The translations under genes were made by a program, and so were the position numbers. DNA of 64,000 bases from Piromyces finnis (lineage: Eukaryota > Neocallimastigomycota > Neocallimastigomycetes > Neocallimastigales > Neocallimastigaceae): assembly GCA_002104945.1 (NCBI GenBank), contig MCFH01000058.1, positions 124,001 to 188,000 of the forward strand, read 5' to 3'. The notes under the pieces are model-generated. The model searched no databases. It saw nothing but the letters and a program-made list of their open reading frames with translations, and had not been told where the DNA came from. This document shows positions 20,623-31,335 of the stretch, piece by piece. Within the stretch, counting starts at the first letter, position 1. Each line of letters starts with the position of its first letter.

Positions 20623-21041
20623 TGATACGGGTTAATTTTATGTAGAAAGAATTAAACTTTAATTAATATATATTTTATTAATAATTTTATTTATAACGTT
20701 CCAATATTTCTATTCTGTCTAAATACTAAAACGTTCTGTCGTTGTCAAATATTAAAATTCTAACTAAAACAAGAAGCCCTTTTTAATAATATTTATTCTA
20801 GTCTATTTATACTAATGAGGCTTACTTAATAATTAATTGTCCAATTATAAGGCTGGAACTATATGGATCATTCATTTACAATACTCTTTTACATTACAAA
20901 ATATTACATTTGTCGTACATTTACATTATATTCTTATACATTGTAGAAATAATTAATATTATAATAAATCTATATAAATTTAATATTAGGAAAAATTACT
21001 AATATAATAATATGTTCAAGTCACATATTATTTTTATATCA
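20623..21041 (-). repeat. 5' LTR of the complete gypsy element
   Basis: 419 bp, matching 14,108–14,526, and followed by the right copy of the ATTT duplication. Confidence 0.96.
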
Positions 21042-21045
21042 ATTT

Positions 21046-21950
21046 CATAATATATACAAAATATTATAGAAATATGTCATATATGAATAACTAAGAGGTT
21101 ATTAATAATTTTCCTATTTCTAATCGGTGTCATAAAGTGATATAATTACTTTTTATAATGTGCTCAATTTCACAATTTACTATTTTTTTATTAACATATT
21201 TCTTATTACTTTATTATAAATTATAAATCTTATTATTATATATATTATATTTTTGATATAATTATATTGCATTATACAATTAAATAGTTATATTACATGA
21301 ATTATTCAACATTATATTATTCTAAATTATACATAAGTTTAAATATTTATCTCAATCTTATTAATATTATTCTATAAAATATATTTGATAAATTTTAAAA
21401 ATAAAATAAAAAAAATAAAAATAAAAGTCTTTAACTTTTAACAATATAAGAAAGTTATTAACTGCTGACGAAGTCAATAACAATTATATTTTTATTAAGT
21501 TCTTGAAAAAATATCTTCAATTTTTTCTTAATTACATTATTATTGTATTGTTTTTATTTATTTCTACATATATTTTTTAACTAAGATTTTATTTATAATT
21601 AATTAATAAAATTTATCTAAAAACTAATTATATCTAAATTACATAAATCATTTTTTTGGAATAAATTGCGGAAAAAATTAATTAATAAAAAATATTTTAA
21701 GTTATAAAAGTACGGAATTTTTTATTTTATAATTTTTACTTTAAATATTATTTATATAAAATAAGGTTAATAAAGATAATATATTATATAAATTAAATAA
21801 CAAATGAAAATATTATTTGTAAAACTAATATTTTAAGACTTGTCATTCCTCCTCAAATCTATCTTTAACTAAAGGTAGGTTTGAATTGTTATTTATATTT
21901 CTTTATTAATGGGAATAATCTAATAGTCCATCTCAACTAGAATATTGTTT
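21046..21950. other. AT-rich DNA without a recognisable gene
   Basis: No coding pattern is seen apart from the extreme right end, where a copia remnant begins on the minus strand. Confidence 0.55.
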
Positions 21951-21954
21951 TTGA

Positions 21955-22690
21955 AGTTGTTTATTAAGGTGTTATTTAAGTATTTCGTGAAACCATCAGC
22001 AAAATTATCTTTTGATTTAATGTATTCCAATTTTTTCATATTTTTCTTAATTAATTCTCTAATATAATGAAATTTTATGTCAATATGTTTTGTTTTAGGA
22101 TTAATAGATTGATTGTTGCTATTGTATATAATGCAGCTTTATTGTCAATATTGATTGTTATGCTATTAATTTCAATGTTTAATTCTTTTAGAAATTTCTT
22201 ATACTACATGCTCTGTTTTGAGCAGTCACATAAGCTATAATATTCGGATTCGGTTGTTGATGTTGATACACATCGTTGTAATTTTGAGACCAACTGGTTG
22301 GTATATTTCCTAACATTATTAGGAATCTTGTTGTAGATCTTCTTGTTTCCTTATCTCTTGCGTAGTTTGCATCAATATATACATTTAACTTAGTGTTTTT
22401 TGTAAATTTTAGGCCATAATTTATTTATGGTCCCTTTTAAGTACTTAAAAATTTTATGTAAGTTTGTTCAATCTTCTTGGTGAGGTTGTTTTGATTTTTA
22501 GCTGTAGTATTTACAGCAAATAGAATATCTGGTCTTGTGTTGATGCCTAGATACAAGAGGTTCCCTATTGCACTTCGATATGTGATTTCATCAAATCCAA
22601 TTTTCCTTAAGGATTTATTTTCTTCTGGTTCATGTTTTTTGATGGTTTAAAGTTTTCCATACTGAAATTTTATAAAATTTCTATTATATA
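21955..22690 (-). pseudogene. Ty1/copia pol remnant: end of RT and RNase H
   Basis: Read on the minus strand there are unmistakable copia motifs in order: YRSAIGNLLYLGINTRPDI (RT end, near 22,585–22,530), YIDANYARDKETRRSTT (RNase H start, near 22,380–22,325), GNIPTSWSQ, a TTESEY region, and the C-terminal HIDIKFHYIRELI … NFADGFTKYL (near 22,090–21,970). Several frameshifts and stops break it. It differs from the copia element at 31,048, whose wording is distinct. The gag, integrase and LTRs are missing. Confidence 0.85.
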
Positions 22691-22810
22691 TCTTCTTTGG
22701 TTTAAGAAATAGCCATCCTGTAATCTTCTAAATTCTATTCCAATAATATAGTCTACTTACCTATATTTTTAATATTAAAATTATTTTTAATAAATTTTTT
22801 GTTTCTAATC

Positions 22811-23662
22811 TTCACTCATACCATATTGAACTTGTCGATGATGCGAAACCTATAAAAGCTAAAGTTAGGAAGTTGTTACAAGTTCAACTTGTTGGCCTAA
22901 AGGAGGAACTTCAAAAACTGTTGGATAAAGGTCTTATTGTTCTGTCTCATTCTCTTTGGGCTTCTCCCATTGTGATGGTCCCTAAGAAACAAAATAAGTG
23001 GCGTCTTTGTGCTTATTATAGAAAAGTCAACAATATTACCGTGAAAGACGCCTACTCTAATCTCAACATTAGAGAAGCTTTCGAATTCATGACTGGTGCA
23101 AAATTTTTCACTGACTTAGATCTGTTCAGTGGATACCCTAAATCGCTATGCTGCCAGAAGATCAATGTTTCACGGATATTACTACGCGTTTTGGAAATTT
23201 TGATTACATGGTCATGCCTTTTGGATTAACGAACGCGCTTGCTACCTTTCAAAGAGAGATGAATCCCATCTTCTTTGATCTACTGAATATTTGCATCCAA
23301 GTTTACCTGGATTACATTATTATCTATTCTCCTTCTTACTCTCAACATCTTCGTGACATCAAAAAGGTTTTCCGGATTCTTCGCGACAATAGGTTAAAAG
23401 TAAATATTCAGAAGTGTCACTTTTACTTATAGGAATTTGAAGTGTTGGGTCATGTTGTTTCTATTAATGGACACCTTCCCATTAAATTTAAGGTTGATAA
23501 TATCCTTAAACTTGAACCTTCTAAGTCGGTTACAGAACTTCGTTCCTTTCTAGGTATAGTTGGGTATTATAGGGAATTTATTGATCACTTAGCTTCTATT
23601 ACTGCTCCTTTGAATAAACTCCTTAGAAAAGACGCTAAGTTTATTTGGTATTCTGAGTATAT
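22811..23662 (+). pseudogene. Ty3/gypsy RT fragment, relative of the complete element
   Basis: Nearly word-for-word similar to residues 505–780 of the intact pol at 15,050–19,219, but on the opposite strand. It runs from HIELVDDAKPIKAKVRK through RT (VMPFGLTNALATFQ, VYLDYIIIYS) to FIWYSEY. The catalytic YLDD has become YLDY, there is a frameshift near 23,140 and a TAG/TAA stop at 23,430–23,432. The right end is cut by the LTR-like unit at 23,663. Start and end are both abrupt. Confidence 0.9.
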
Positions 23663-24274
23663 GTAAAGATATCAAACGCCTCAACTTGATATCTTTAATG
23701 TAACTTAAGCCATAAGTATTATTGTTTAAGTTACACAAATTATATTCAGAAAAAGAAAATGAGACATAATTTATTTATTAATAATTAAAGTTTAAAACAA
23801 AATAAATTATTAATTTATTTTTAATGTTTAACAAGTAAATTAAAATTCTCATTTAAATCCCTAGTTTTAGTATTGTTTTGTAATAGAAATAGATAAATAA
23901 TATATAAATAATAAATGATTAATATATCAGTAATACATGGGCACATATTCAAATTGAATAGTACTTAATTTGAATTGCCAATTGTATTTTACTAAAAATA
24001 GTTATAGTTTAAATATTTATTAATAACTAAGATTTTAGTGTAGATTTTAATAATAATATATAAGAAATAAATAGTTATAATATAATATAAATGTATTTAG
24101 GAAAAATATAAATAGAAGATATTTTTCATCATTTTATCGATGTAATTGTTATTAATAAATTTCTATTATAATAAAAGATATTTTTTAATAAAACAATTTT
24201 TATTTTTATTTTAAATTTAGTGTTATTGTAATAGAATAGATATCCTAATCTATTCTTTCTGTGTAGCCGTTACA
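23663..24274 (+). repeat. LTR-like unit, family B copy 1
   Basis: Starts TGTAAAGATATCAAACGCC and is almost the same as 25,930–26,534 for close to 600 bp. The end is placed at GTTACA by analogy with that copy. The first 35 bases form a hairpin with 11-bp arms (AAAGATATCAA/TTGATATCTTT). A TATAAATAG box lies about 160 bp before the end. No matching target duplication was found. Confidence 0.75.
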
Positions 24275-24693
24275 ACTTTTAATGGGTAATTGTAATCAGT
24301 ATAGTATGAATATTCTGAATGGAATATTGAAAGTTGGAATGGTAAATTTGACTATTGAAGAAATAATTAGAAATAAACCTGATTTAAGTTTTGAAATGTT
24401 TAAATTAATGTAAAGATATTATTTTTAGTTATTTTATTAAATGACAAAATATTCTAAAAAGAAGTTCTGAAAAAATTTTAAATTTAAAATTCTCAAAAAA
24501 AAAAATTTAAATTATTGTAAAAAGTAATAATCAAGATTATAAAATATTTTAAGAAAACAAAAACACAAAAAGTAAAGGAAAATAAAATAATAAAGAAATA
24601 TCATTTTAAATTATTTTTTAATTCCCTTGGTTAATTATAGTCAATAACAATTACATCGTTTTAATTATGAAAAAAATATGTATTTATATTATT
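24275..24693 (+). other. Fragment between family B units with a short coding remnant
   Basis: A short open stretch (about 24,308–24,412) reads MNILNGILKVGMVNL … LSFEMFKLM, which looks like retroelement coding sequence but cannot be assigned. It stops at another TGTAAAGATATTA start near 24,410, similar to a reverse-complement site near 30,660–30,685. Confidence 0.4.
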
Positions 24694-25193
24694 TGTAAAG
24701 ATATCAAACGCCTCAGTTTGATATCTTTAATATAACTTAAGCCATAAATATTATTGTTTAAGTTACACAGATTATATTACAGAAAAAGAAAATGAGACAT
24801 AATTTATTTATTAATAATTAAAATTTAAAACAAAATAAATTACTAATTTATTTAATGTTTTACATGTAAATTAAATTTCTCAATTTAATTTCTTAGTTTT
24901 AGTATTGATTTTTGATAGAAATAGATAAATAATAAATGATTAATATATAAATAATACATGGGCACATATTCAAATTGAGTAGTATTTAATTTTAATTGTC
25001 TATTTTATTTTACTAAAATAGTTATAGTTTAAATATTTTATTAATAATTATTGTGTCAATAATAAATAATATTTTATAGAATAAATCTGGTGTTATTATT
25101 CTATATAAATATTATAAAATAATAAAACTATAAAAATTATAAAAACGAATTAAATTTATTTAATAAAAATAGTAGATATTGTTAAAGCTCGTA
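24694..25193 (+). repeat. LTR-like unit, family B copy 2, diverged
   Basis: Starts TGTAAAGATATCAAACGCC like the other two copies and follows them for about 350 bp, then diverges. The right end is uncertain. The terminal hairpin has decayed slightly (TCAGTTTGATATC). Confidence 0.6.
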
Positions 25194-25263
25194 CAATAGC
25201 TGTCGAGATAAAACAATAAGATAAAGTAGTTTAAAAAGTTATAACTTCCAATCCGTTATCAAG

Positions 25264-25281
25264 TGGTGGAGAACCTCAGTC
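25264..25281 (+). other. Candidate tRNA primer binding site
   Basis: TGGTGGAGAACCTCAGTC begins two bases after a TTATCA that could end an LTR, and lies about 90 bp upstream of a gag-like frame. The complement ends in TCTCCACCA, a credible tRNA 3' end. No paired LTR was found. Confidence 0.4.
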
Positions 25282-25356
25282 GTCCCGTGGGAAAGCCGAA
25301 TATACATATAATTCCTACTATTTAGTATATTTAGTATATTTATAATTTAAATATTA

Positions 25357-27435
25357 AATGAATGAAAATAAAAATAACTTCGAAAGAGCCGCTAGTTTGG
25401 CTAAAGAAATAAGCCCTCTTGGTAAGAAAGATAATAAGTTCTTCAGGTGGAAAATGGAATTTGAAGATATCCTAGAATACTTAGCTCTTTCTGAAAAAGA
25501 AAAGAATTGCTTTGCTTGCTACTACTGGTAATTCAAAAGATCTTTGTAGATATTTATTATGAAGATAGATCTTATCTTATGAATTTATTAATAAAATTTC
25601 TAACTTATTTGAGGATTATAAAACTTCCAATAGAAACTTAAATAAGTTAGAAAAAATAAAAGTAAACAAAAGTCTAATTAGAGAATTTAACCATTCTTTT
25701 AACGACCTTTTGAAAGAAATTAAAGAAAGGGACATGCCTTCTGAAGAAAGACTTGTTTTTCTTTATACAAAAGCTTTTAATAGGAGAACTTCTATATTAA
25801 ATTCTCTTATTAACAAACAACCAAAAACTTTAAAGGATGCTATATTCATTGCTATTAAAGCAGATGAACTTTTGTCTGCTTTTGAAAGTGATGATGAATA
25901 TAAAAGAATTCAAAATAAAAATAATTATTTGTAAAGATATCAAACGCCTCAACTTGATATCTTTAATGTAACTTAAGCCACAAGTATTATTGTTTAAGTT
26001 ACACAAATTATATTCAGAAAAAGAAAATGAGACATAATTTATTTATTAATAATTAAAGTTTAAAACAAAATAAATTATTAATTTATTTTTAATGTTTAAC
26101 AAGTAAATTAATATTCTCAATTTAAATCCCTAGTTTTAGTATTGTTTTTTTATAGAAATAGATAAATAATAAATGATTAATATATCAGTAATACATGGGC
26201 ACATATTCAAATTGAATAGTACTTAATTTGAATTGCCAATTGTATTTTACTAAAAATAGTTATAGTTTAAATATTTATTAATAATTAAGATTTTAGTGTA
26301 GATTTTAAATAATAATATATAAGAAATAAATAGTTATAATATAATATAAATGTATTTAGGAAAAATATAAATAGGAGATATTTTTCATCATTTTATCGAT
26401 GTAATTGTTATTATTAAAATTCTATTATAATAAAAGATATTTTTTAATAAAACAATTTTTATTTTTATTTTAAATTTAGTGTTATTGTAATAGAATAGAT
26501 ATCCTAATCTATTCTTTTAGTGTTCAACATTACATTATTATAAGAGAAAAACAGAAGTTGAAGATAAAACCTTTTATAATAAAAACGAAAACAATAGTAG
26601 TACTGATAATGATAAGGTCATCGAAAACCTTATTTATGCGTTCAAGAGAAAAAGTTCTGAAGAAAGTAAAGAAAGTGAAAATGAATGTCACGTGACTCGG
26701 TCAAAGAAAAAGAAACTTCGATGAAATCCATTACCAATACACACAAAGGTAATTCAGATGAAAGAAAAACAAGAAATTCGAAATGATAATAATTCGAATT
26801 TTCATATTACTACTTCCCGCCTGAACATCTTAGACCCCTCGGTTATTGAAGGCAAAAATATTTCCTTTGCTAAGATGAAAAATAAAGAAGCCAGAAATAA
26901 AAGAAGAATTGGACCAGATATACCAAGAAAACAGGACAAATTAGAAGAAGTTATAGATAGCAAAAAATCTCCCAAAAGCAACTATTACGACTTCCTACGT
27001 TCTATTGTTATGCTGGGCAAAAATAAATAATATAATATTTTTGATGATCTAAATAATACTAACGCTGGTATCTCCTTTGCGCAATTGCTTGCAGTTAGTC
27101 CTATCATCAGAAGACTTTGTGCTAAAGGTTTAAAACTTGATCCAAATGACATTAGAAAAATAAACGCCATTCAAAATATGGATCTTAATGATGATGATAT
27201 TAATTCATTTATTAATATCATTAATGAAAATTATAATAATAATAATGATGTTGAAGATAGCAACGATGATGATAATATCAGTATAGCAGATAATGAAATT
27301 AATGACATTATTAAAGTCAACATTACATCAGTCATTGGTTCAATTGATAATAACATTGTCCAAGTTTTAGTAGATACTGGTTCTGATGTTAATGTTATTA
27401 CCAAATCCTTTAATTTAATATCTTTGCAACTGTAA
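25357..27435 (+). pseudogene. Gypsy-type gag–protease, broken and split by an LTR insertion
   Basis: Starts MNENKNNFERAASLAKEIS and continues as a capsid-like domain (FFRWKMEFEDILEYLALS; later EFNHSFNDLLKEIKER and EERLVFLYTKAFN), with frameshifts near 25,530. It is interrupted at 25,930–26,534 by a family B unit. Downstream come a basic/acidic linker, an ISFAQLLAVSPIIRRL segment that parallels FAQLLELSNQSRMDL in the intact pol, a long Asp/Asn-rich run, and the protease active site VLVDTGSDVNVITKSF near 27,365–27,410. It then ends abruptly. There is no RT behind it. Confidence 0.75.
25930..26534 (+). repeat. Solo LTR, family B copy 3, with 5-bp target duplication
   Basis: A 605-bp unit starting TGTAAAG and ending ATTACA, flanked by TTATT at 25,925–25,929 and 26,535–26,539. 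It splits a gag frame. It contains the same 5' hairpin and TATAAATAG box as copy 1. Confidence 0.88.
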
Positions 27436-28130
27436 TAATTCCATTATATATTGTTATATAATAGAATTATTAGCTACAACTTATTAATATATTAATATCA
27501 ATAAATTGAGAATAAAAGAAAAATAAATATTAATACTTATCTTTATTTGAGAATTTCTTATAAGAATGAAATTGAAACAAATTTACACTTTAATATATTT
27601 TATTATAAATAACTTTAATACAATAAAATTAAAAATATTTATTTATTAAAATTTGCTTCTTATAATAATAACTTTTGATTTCTCAAAGAAAAATCAAGAG
27701 TCTTATTTATATTATTTATTAAATTTAAAGTTAAATTAAAATTTTATCTAAGCTTAAAAAATTAATATTTTTGTTTAGGAAAAGATTAGAAGAAAAACCT
27801 AAACAAATTTCGATCAATATTCTATACATATTGATCATCGTATATTTTAAGTAAAACCAATTATTTAATTTAAAAATTGAAAAAAAACCTTAAAATATCG
27901 ATTCCTAAACATTAATTAAGTATTTTAAAATAAACTAATAAATATAATTAATAAATATAAGAATTAAGTAAAAGTAATTAAATAAACTAAATAAATAAAT
28001 AAATATAATTAATAAAATAATAAAATTAAATAAAGTAATTAATTAATAATTATCAATTACTAATTTAACTAAGAAATATTAATTAATAAATATTAAATAA
28101 TTATTACATATTAAATAATTATTACGTATT
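27436..28130. other. AT-rich DNA, no gene seen
   Basis: Contains repeated ATTAAATAATTATTAC motifs immediately left of the next solo LTR. No coding pattern. Confidence 0.55.
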
Positions 28131-28853
28131 TGTAAAGATATAAAGTATATCTTTAAATTATTTAATAATTAATTAATAATTATTGAATAATAATTTTGAT
28201 ATTTTAATGAAAAAATTGTTTATAAAATTTATTGTATAAATTTTATGGAATAATTAAATAAAGATTAATTTTAAAATATCAAAGTTACAAATGAAATTTG
28301 GATAAATATTTAAATTAATGGATAATTAAATTTAAATATTTTAAATATTCAAATTAAATCTTAAAAAGTTTTTATTTAATTAAAATTAGTTTAATAATTT
28401 TAGCGTAGTTTGAAATTAGCATTTTTAATTATAAATATATAATAAATAGTATTGTTAATATTTAATTAATATATAGGTAATACATGGACTGTATTCAATT
28501 TGCAGTTTACTCAAATTGAATCGAAAGTGTATTTAATTAGTTTTAGTTTAGTTTTATTATTTTATTATTTAATTAAATTAGTATTAAATTAGTTTTGTTT
28601 ATTCTATATTGAATATATGTATAATTAAATAGAATAATATATTAAAATATAATTTACGAAAAATATAAATACATGTAAAATTTCTTGATTAAAACGATGT
28701 AATTGTTATTGACTATTATTTAGTTAATAACTAAATAAAATTAATAAAAGAGATATTTTTAAATAGATTTTGTTTTTCTTGTTTCTTTTTATTTATTTCG
28801 TGTTTTATGTTTTATTGTAAAATTTTATAATCTGTTTTTTATAAACTTTTACA
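28131..28853 (+). repeat. Solo LTR, family C copy 1, with 5-bp target duplication
   Basis: A 723-bp unit starting TGTAAAGATATAAAG and ending ACTTTTACA, flanked by GTATT at 28,126–28,130 and 28,854–28,858. The first 25 bases form a hairpin (AAAGATATA/TATATCTTT). Closely similar to 29,573–30,307. It contains a TATAAATAC box near 28,665. Confidence 0.9.
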
Positions 28854-28896
28854 GTATTAAATAATGATTATGTATTAAATAATTATTATTTCTTAC

Positions 28897-29314
28897 AGTA
28901 ACGAATCATAGATATAAATAAGTTGTCTTAGTGGTTAGTAACTAAAACTATGGTCCGAATATCTTAAGTTTGAGACCTCTAAATTACTTTTTTTAATTCA
29001 TTTTATTTTAATTTTGATTTTGATTTTTTACCAACATGAAATTCTTTGATTGGTTAAGAAATTTGAGTTGTAAAAAATCTTTTAAATTAATTTTAAAAAT
29101 TTTAATATAAATACAAGTGAATTTTCCAAATATTTAAAAAAATTGAGTTTTTATTAATTAATAAATTATTGTTAAACACTAACCTATTAAGTTAAAATTT
29201 GTGTGTTTTTAATAATAATTTTAAATATTAATAATTAACAGTTAATAAAAGTGTTTTATATTTTGGTAAATTATTATAAATTTCTTTTTATTGTTAAGAA
29301 CACATTTCTTTACA
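28897..29314 (+). repeat. LTR-like repeat, family E copy 4
   Basis: Similar to 1284–1722 along its whole length: TAACGAATCATAG start, tRNA-like TTGTCTTAGTGGTTAGTA (28,922–28,980) with a B box now reading GTTTGAGAC, a T run, and the end CACATTTCTTTACA. The first two bases read AG instead of TG. No target duplication is seen. Confidence 0.75.
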
Positions 29315-29567
29315 ATCAGCAAATCATAATATTACACATTTTAAGAGAACTTTCTTTAAATTAGCTATCCGAATCATATAGGCAGACCATGTAACGAATT
29401 ACAAAATTATAAAAATAATTTAATAGTATATTAGTTATATAATATTAATTAATTATTTTATACTCAAAGTGTTTCAGTTAACTATATATTGATAGTACTT
29501 TCTATCAATTGCATTCAGAATGATGTTGACACTAATGTCATTTTTCTTAACGAACTACCTATTGTTA
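29315..29567. other. Short remnant between LTRs
   Basis: Holds a second TATCCGAAT…GACCATGTAACGAATT context like that before 1284, then a short open stretch ending at the next LTR. Not identifiable. Confidence 0.4.
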
Positions 29568-29572
29568 GAATC

Positions 29573-30307
29573 TGTAAAGATATAAAATATATCTTTAAAT
29601 TATTTAATAATTAATTAATAATTATTAAATAATAATTTTGATATTTTAATGAAAATTTATTTATAAAACTTATTATATAAATTTTATGGAATAATTAAAT
29701 AAAGATTAATTTTAAAATATCAAAGTTAGATATGAAATTTGAATAAATATTTAAATTAATGGATAATTAAATTTAAATATTTTAAATATTCAAATTAAAT
29801 CTTAAAAAAGTTTTTATTTAATTAAAATTAGTTTAATAACTTTAGCGTAGTTTTAAATTAGCATTTTTAATAGTAAATATAAAATAAATAGTATTATTAA
29901 TATTTAATTAATATATAGGTAATACTGGACAGTATTCAATTTGTAGTTTACTCAAATTGAATCAAAAGTGTATTTAATTAGTTTTAGTTTAGTTTTATTA
30001 TTTTATTATTAAATTAGTTTTGTTTATTTTATACTGAGTATATGTATAATTAAATAGAATAGTATATTAAAATATAATCTACAAAAAATATAAATACATG
30101 TAAAATTTCGTAATTTAAAACGATGTAATTGTTATTGACTATAATTTAATTAATAACTAAATAAAACTAATAAGAGAGAAGTTTTAAAATATATTTTGTT
30201 ACTTTTGTCTTTTTTATATTTTTTTATTTTATTTTTTTATTTTTTTGTGTTTTTGTTTTATTGAAAAAGTTTTATAATATGTTTTAATTCTTTATAAAAC
30301 TTTTACA
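29573..30307 (+). repeat. Solo LTR, family C copy 2, with 5-bp target duplication
   Basis: A 735-bp unit TGTAAAGATATAAAA … ACTTTTACA, flanked by GAATC at 29,568–29,572 and 30,308–30,312. It is a sister of 28,131–28,853 with a few indels. The TG…CA ends and the clean duplication rule out an intron, although the edges resemble GTAAAG…TTTACAG splice sites. Confidence 0.92.
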
Positions 30308-30312
30308 GAATC

Positions 30313-30789
30313 TAAAATTAGAACATTTTTTGCTAAGGAAGCGTGGCAATGACATTTTCAATAAATATATTGGTGGTCAATTTCAACCAAATGTTAAAAT
30401 CTTTACCATCGTATTTAAAGCTATTGCATTAGCTGATACCATCATTTTAGTTTATGAAACTCTTACTCTAATAATTTTAAGTTTTAATATAACTTTAATC
30501 AAATATGCATTTTTACTTTTATATTCAAATCTGTGGCATCACCTGCTTTGTATTCAATATATGGCTTAACATGAGTCTTTACTATTTATATTAAGTTATT
30601 CTAAATTATTCTAATTAATTTTAACAAATATAACAATTTTATTTATTAAATAACTAAAGATAATATCTTTACAAAAAGTTTCATATTTTCATTATTATCA
30701 ATACTGCTAGTTCTTGTTACAATTATCATTTGAATGAGAGTCTTTTTCTAAACCAATAGTTGTTTTCACATGACTAATTTCGTGGCACG
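30313..30789. other. Remnant coding-like DNA left of the nested cluster
   Basis: A plus-strand open stretch at 30,330–30,569 (79 codons) and a short minus-strand stretch near 30,705–30,785 look weakly coding but match nothing I know. A reverse-complement TGTAAAGATATTATC start lies near 30,675. Confidence 0.35.
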
Positions 30790-31047
30790 TGATGTTTTTA
30801 TTGATACAGATTAATTTTATGTAGAAAGAACTTAACTTTAAATAATATATGTTTTAGTAATAACTTTATTTATTATGTTCTATTCTGTCTAAATACTAAA
30901 CGTTAATTCTGTCGTTATTAACTATTAAACTTTTAACTAAAACAAGAAGCCCTCTTGATAATAATTATTCCTAGTCTATTTATACTAATGAGACTTACTT
31001 AATAACTAATTGTCCAATTATAAGGCTGGAACTCTATGAATTATATA

Positions 31048-31321
31048 TGAAAGAATAGAATTTAGCTAGAACTTAAATTACTAATGAAAATTTATATTAC
31101 TAATATTAAACTTTAATTAATAATAAAATTATAATGTAATTACTAATGTAATGTTTCTTAGAATAATCGTAGCATATAGTATTACTAATTTACATTAGCC
31201 ACATACTTTAGTATAAAAAGGAATTTGTAAATGTATTATTAAAATCTTTGTAATTACCTTTATTAAATTAAATTTAATAAACATAATAAATAAATTTTAT
31301 TAAACCTAAATTTACTTTTCA
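31048..31321 (+). repeat. 5' LTR of the copia element
   Basis: 274 bp, TGAAAGAATAG … TTTACTTTTCA. It contains a TATAAAAAGG box near 31,213. Confidence 0.95.
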
Positions 31322-31335
31322 GATTAAGAGTCTCA
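31322..31335 (+). other. Primer binding site matching the anticodon arm of tRNA-Lys(CUU)
   Basis: GATTAAGAGTCTCA begins right after the LTR. Its complement TGAGACTCTTAATC equals the anticodon arm of eukaryotic tRNA-Lys(CUU) as I recall it, not a CCA end. This implies priming by a 5' tRNA fragment of about 40 nt, as known for Drosophila copia (with initiator tRNA-Met). The gag ATG follows at once. Confidence 0.65.

Larger units (their letters stand above)
14108..21041 (-). mobile_element. Complete Ty3/gypsy LTR retrotransposon, 6.9 kb
   Basis: All parts are present: 419-bp LTRs at both ends, which look the same wherever I compared them, a 4-bp target duplication ATTT (14,104–14,107 and 21,042–21,045), a primer site and a polypurine tract next to the LTRs, and intact gag and pol overlapping in a -1 frame. 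Both genes are undamaged, so the insertion is recent and may be active. There is no chromodomain. Broken relatives lie at 7055–9394 and 22,811–23,662, and solo LTRs of the same family at 30,802–41,262. Confidence 0.96.

Noticed and set aside
29573-30307. Possible intron with GTAAAG…TTTTACAG edges
   Set aside because: The TG…CA ends, 5-bp direct duplications and a second copy at 28,131 show a solo LTR instead.
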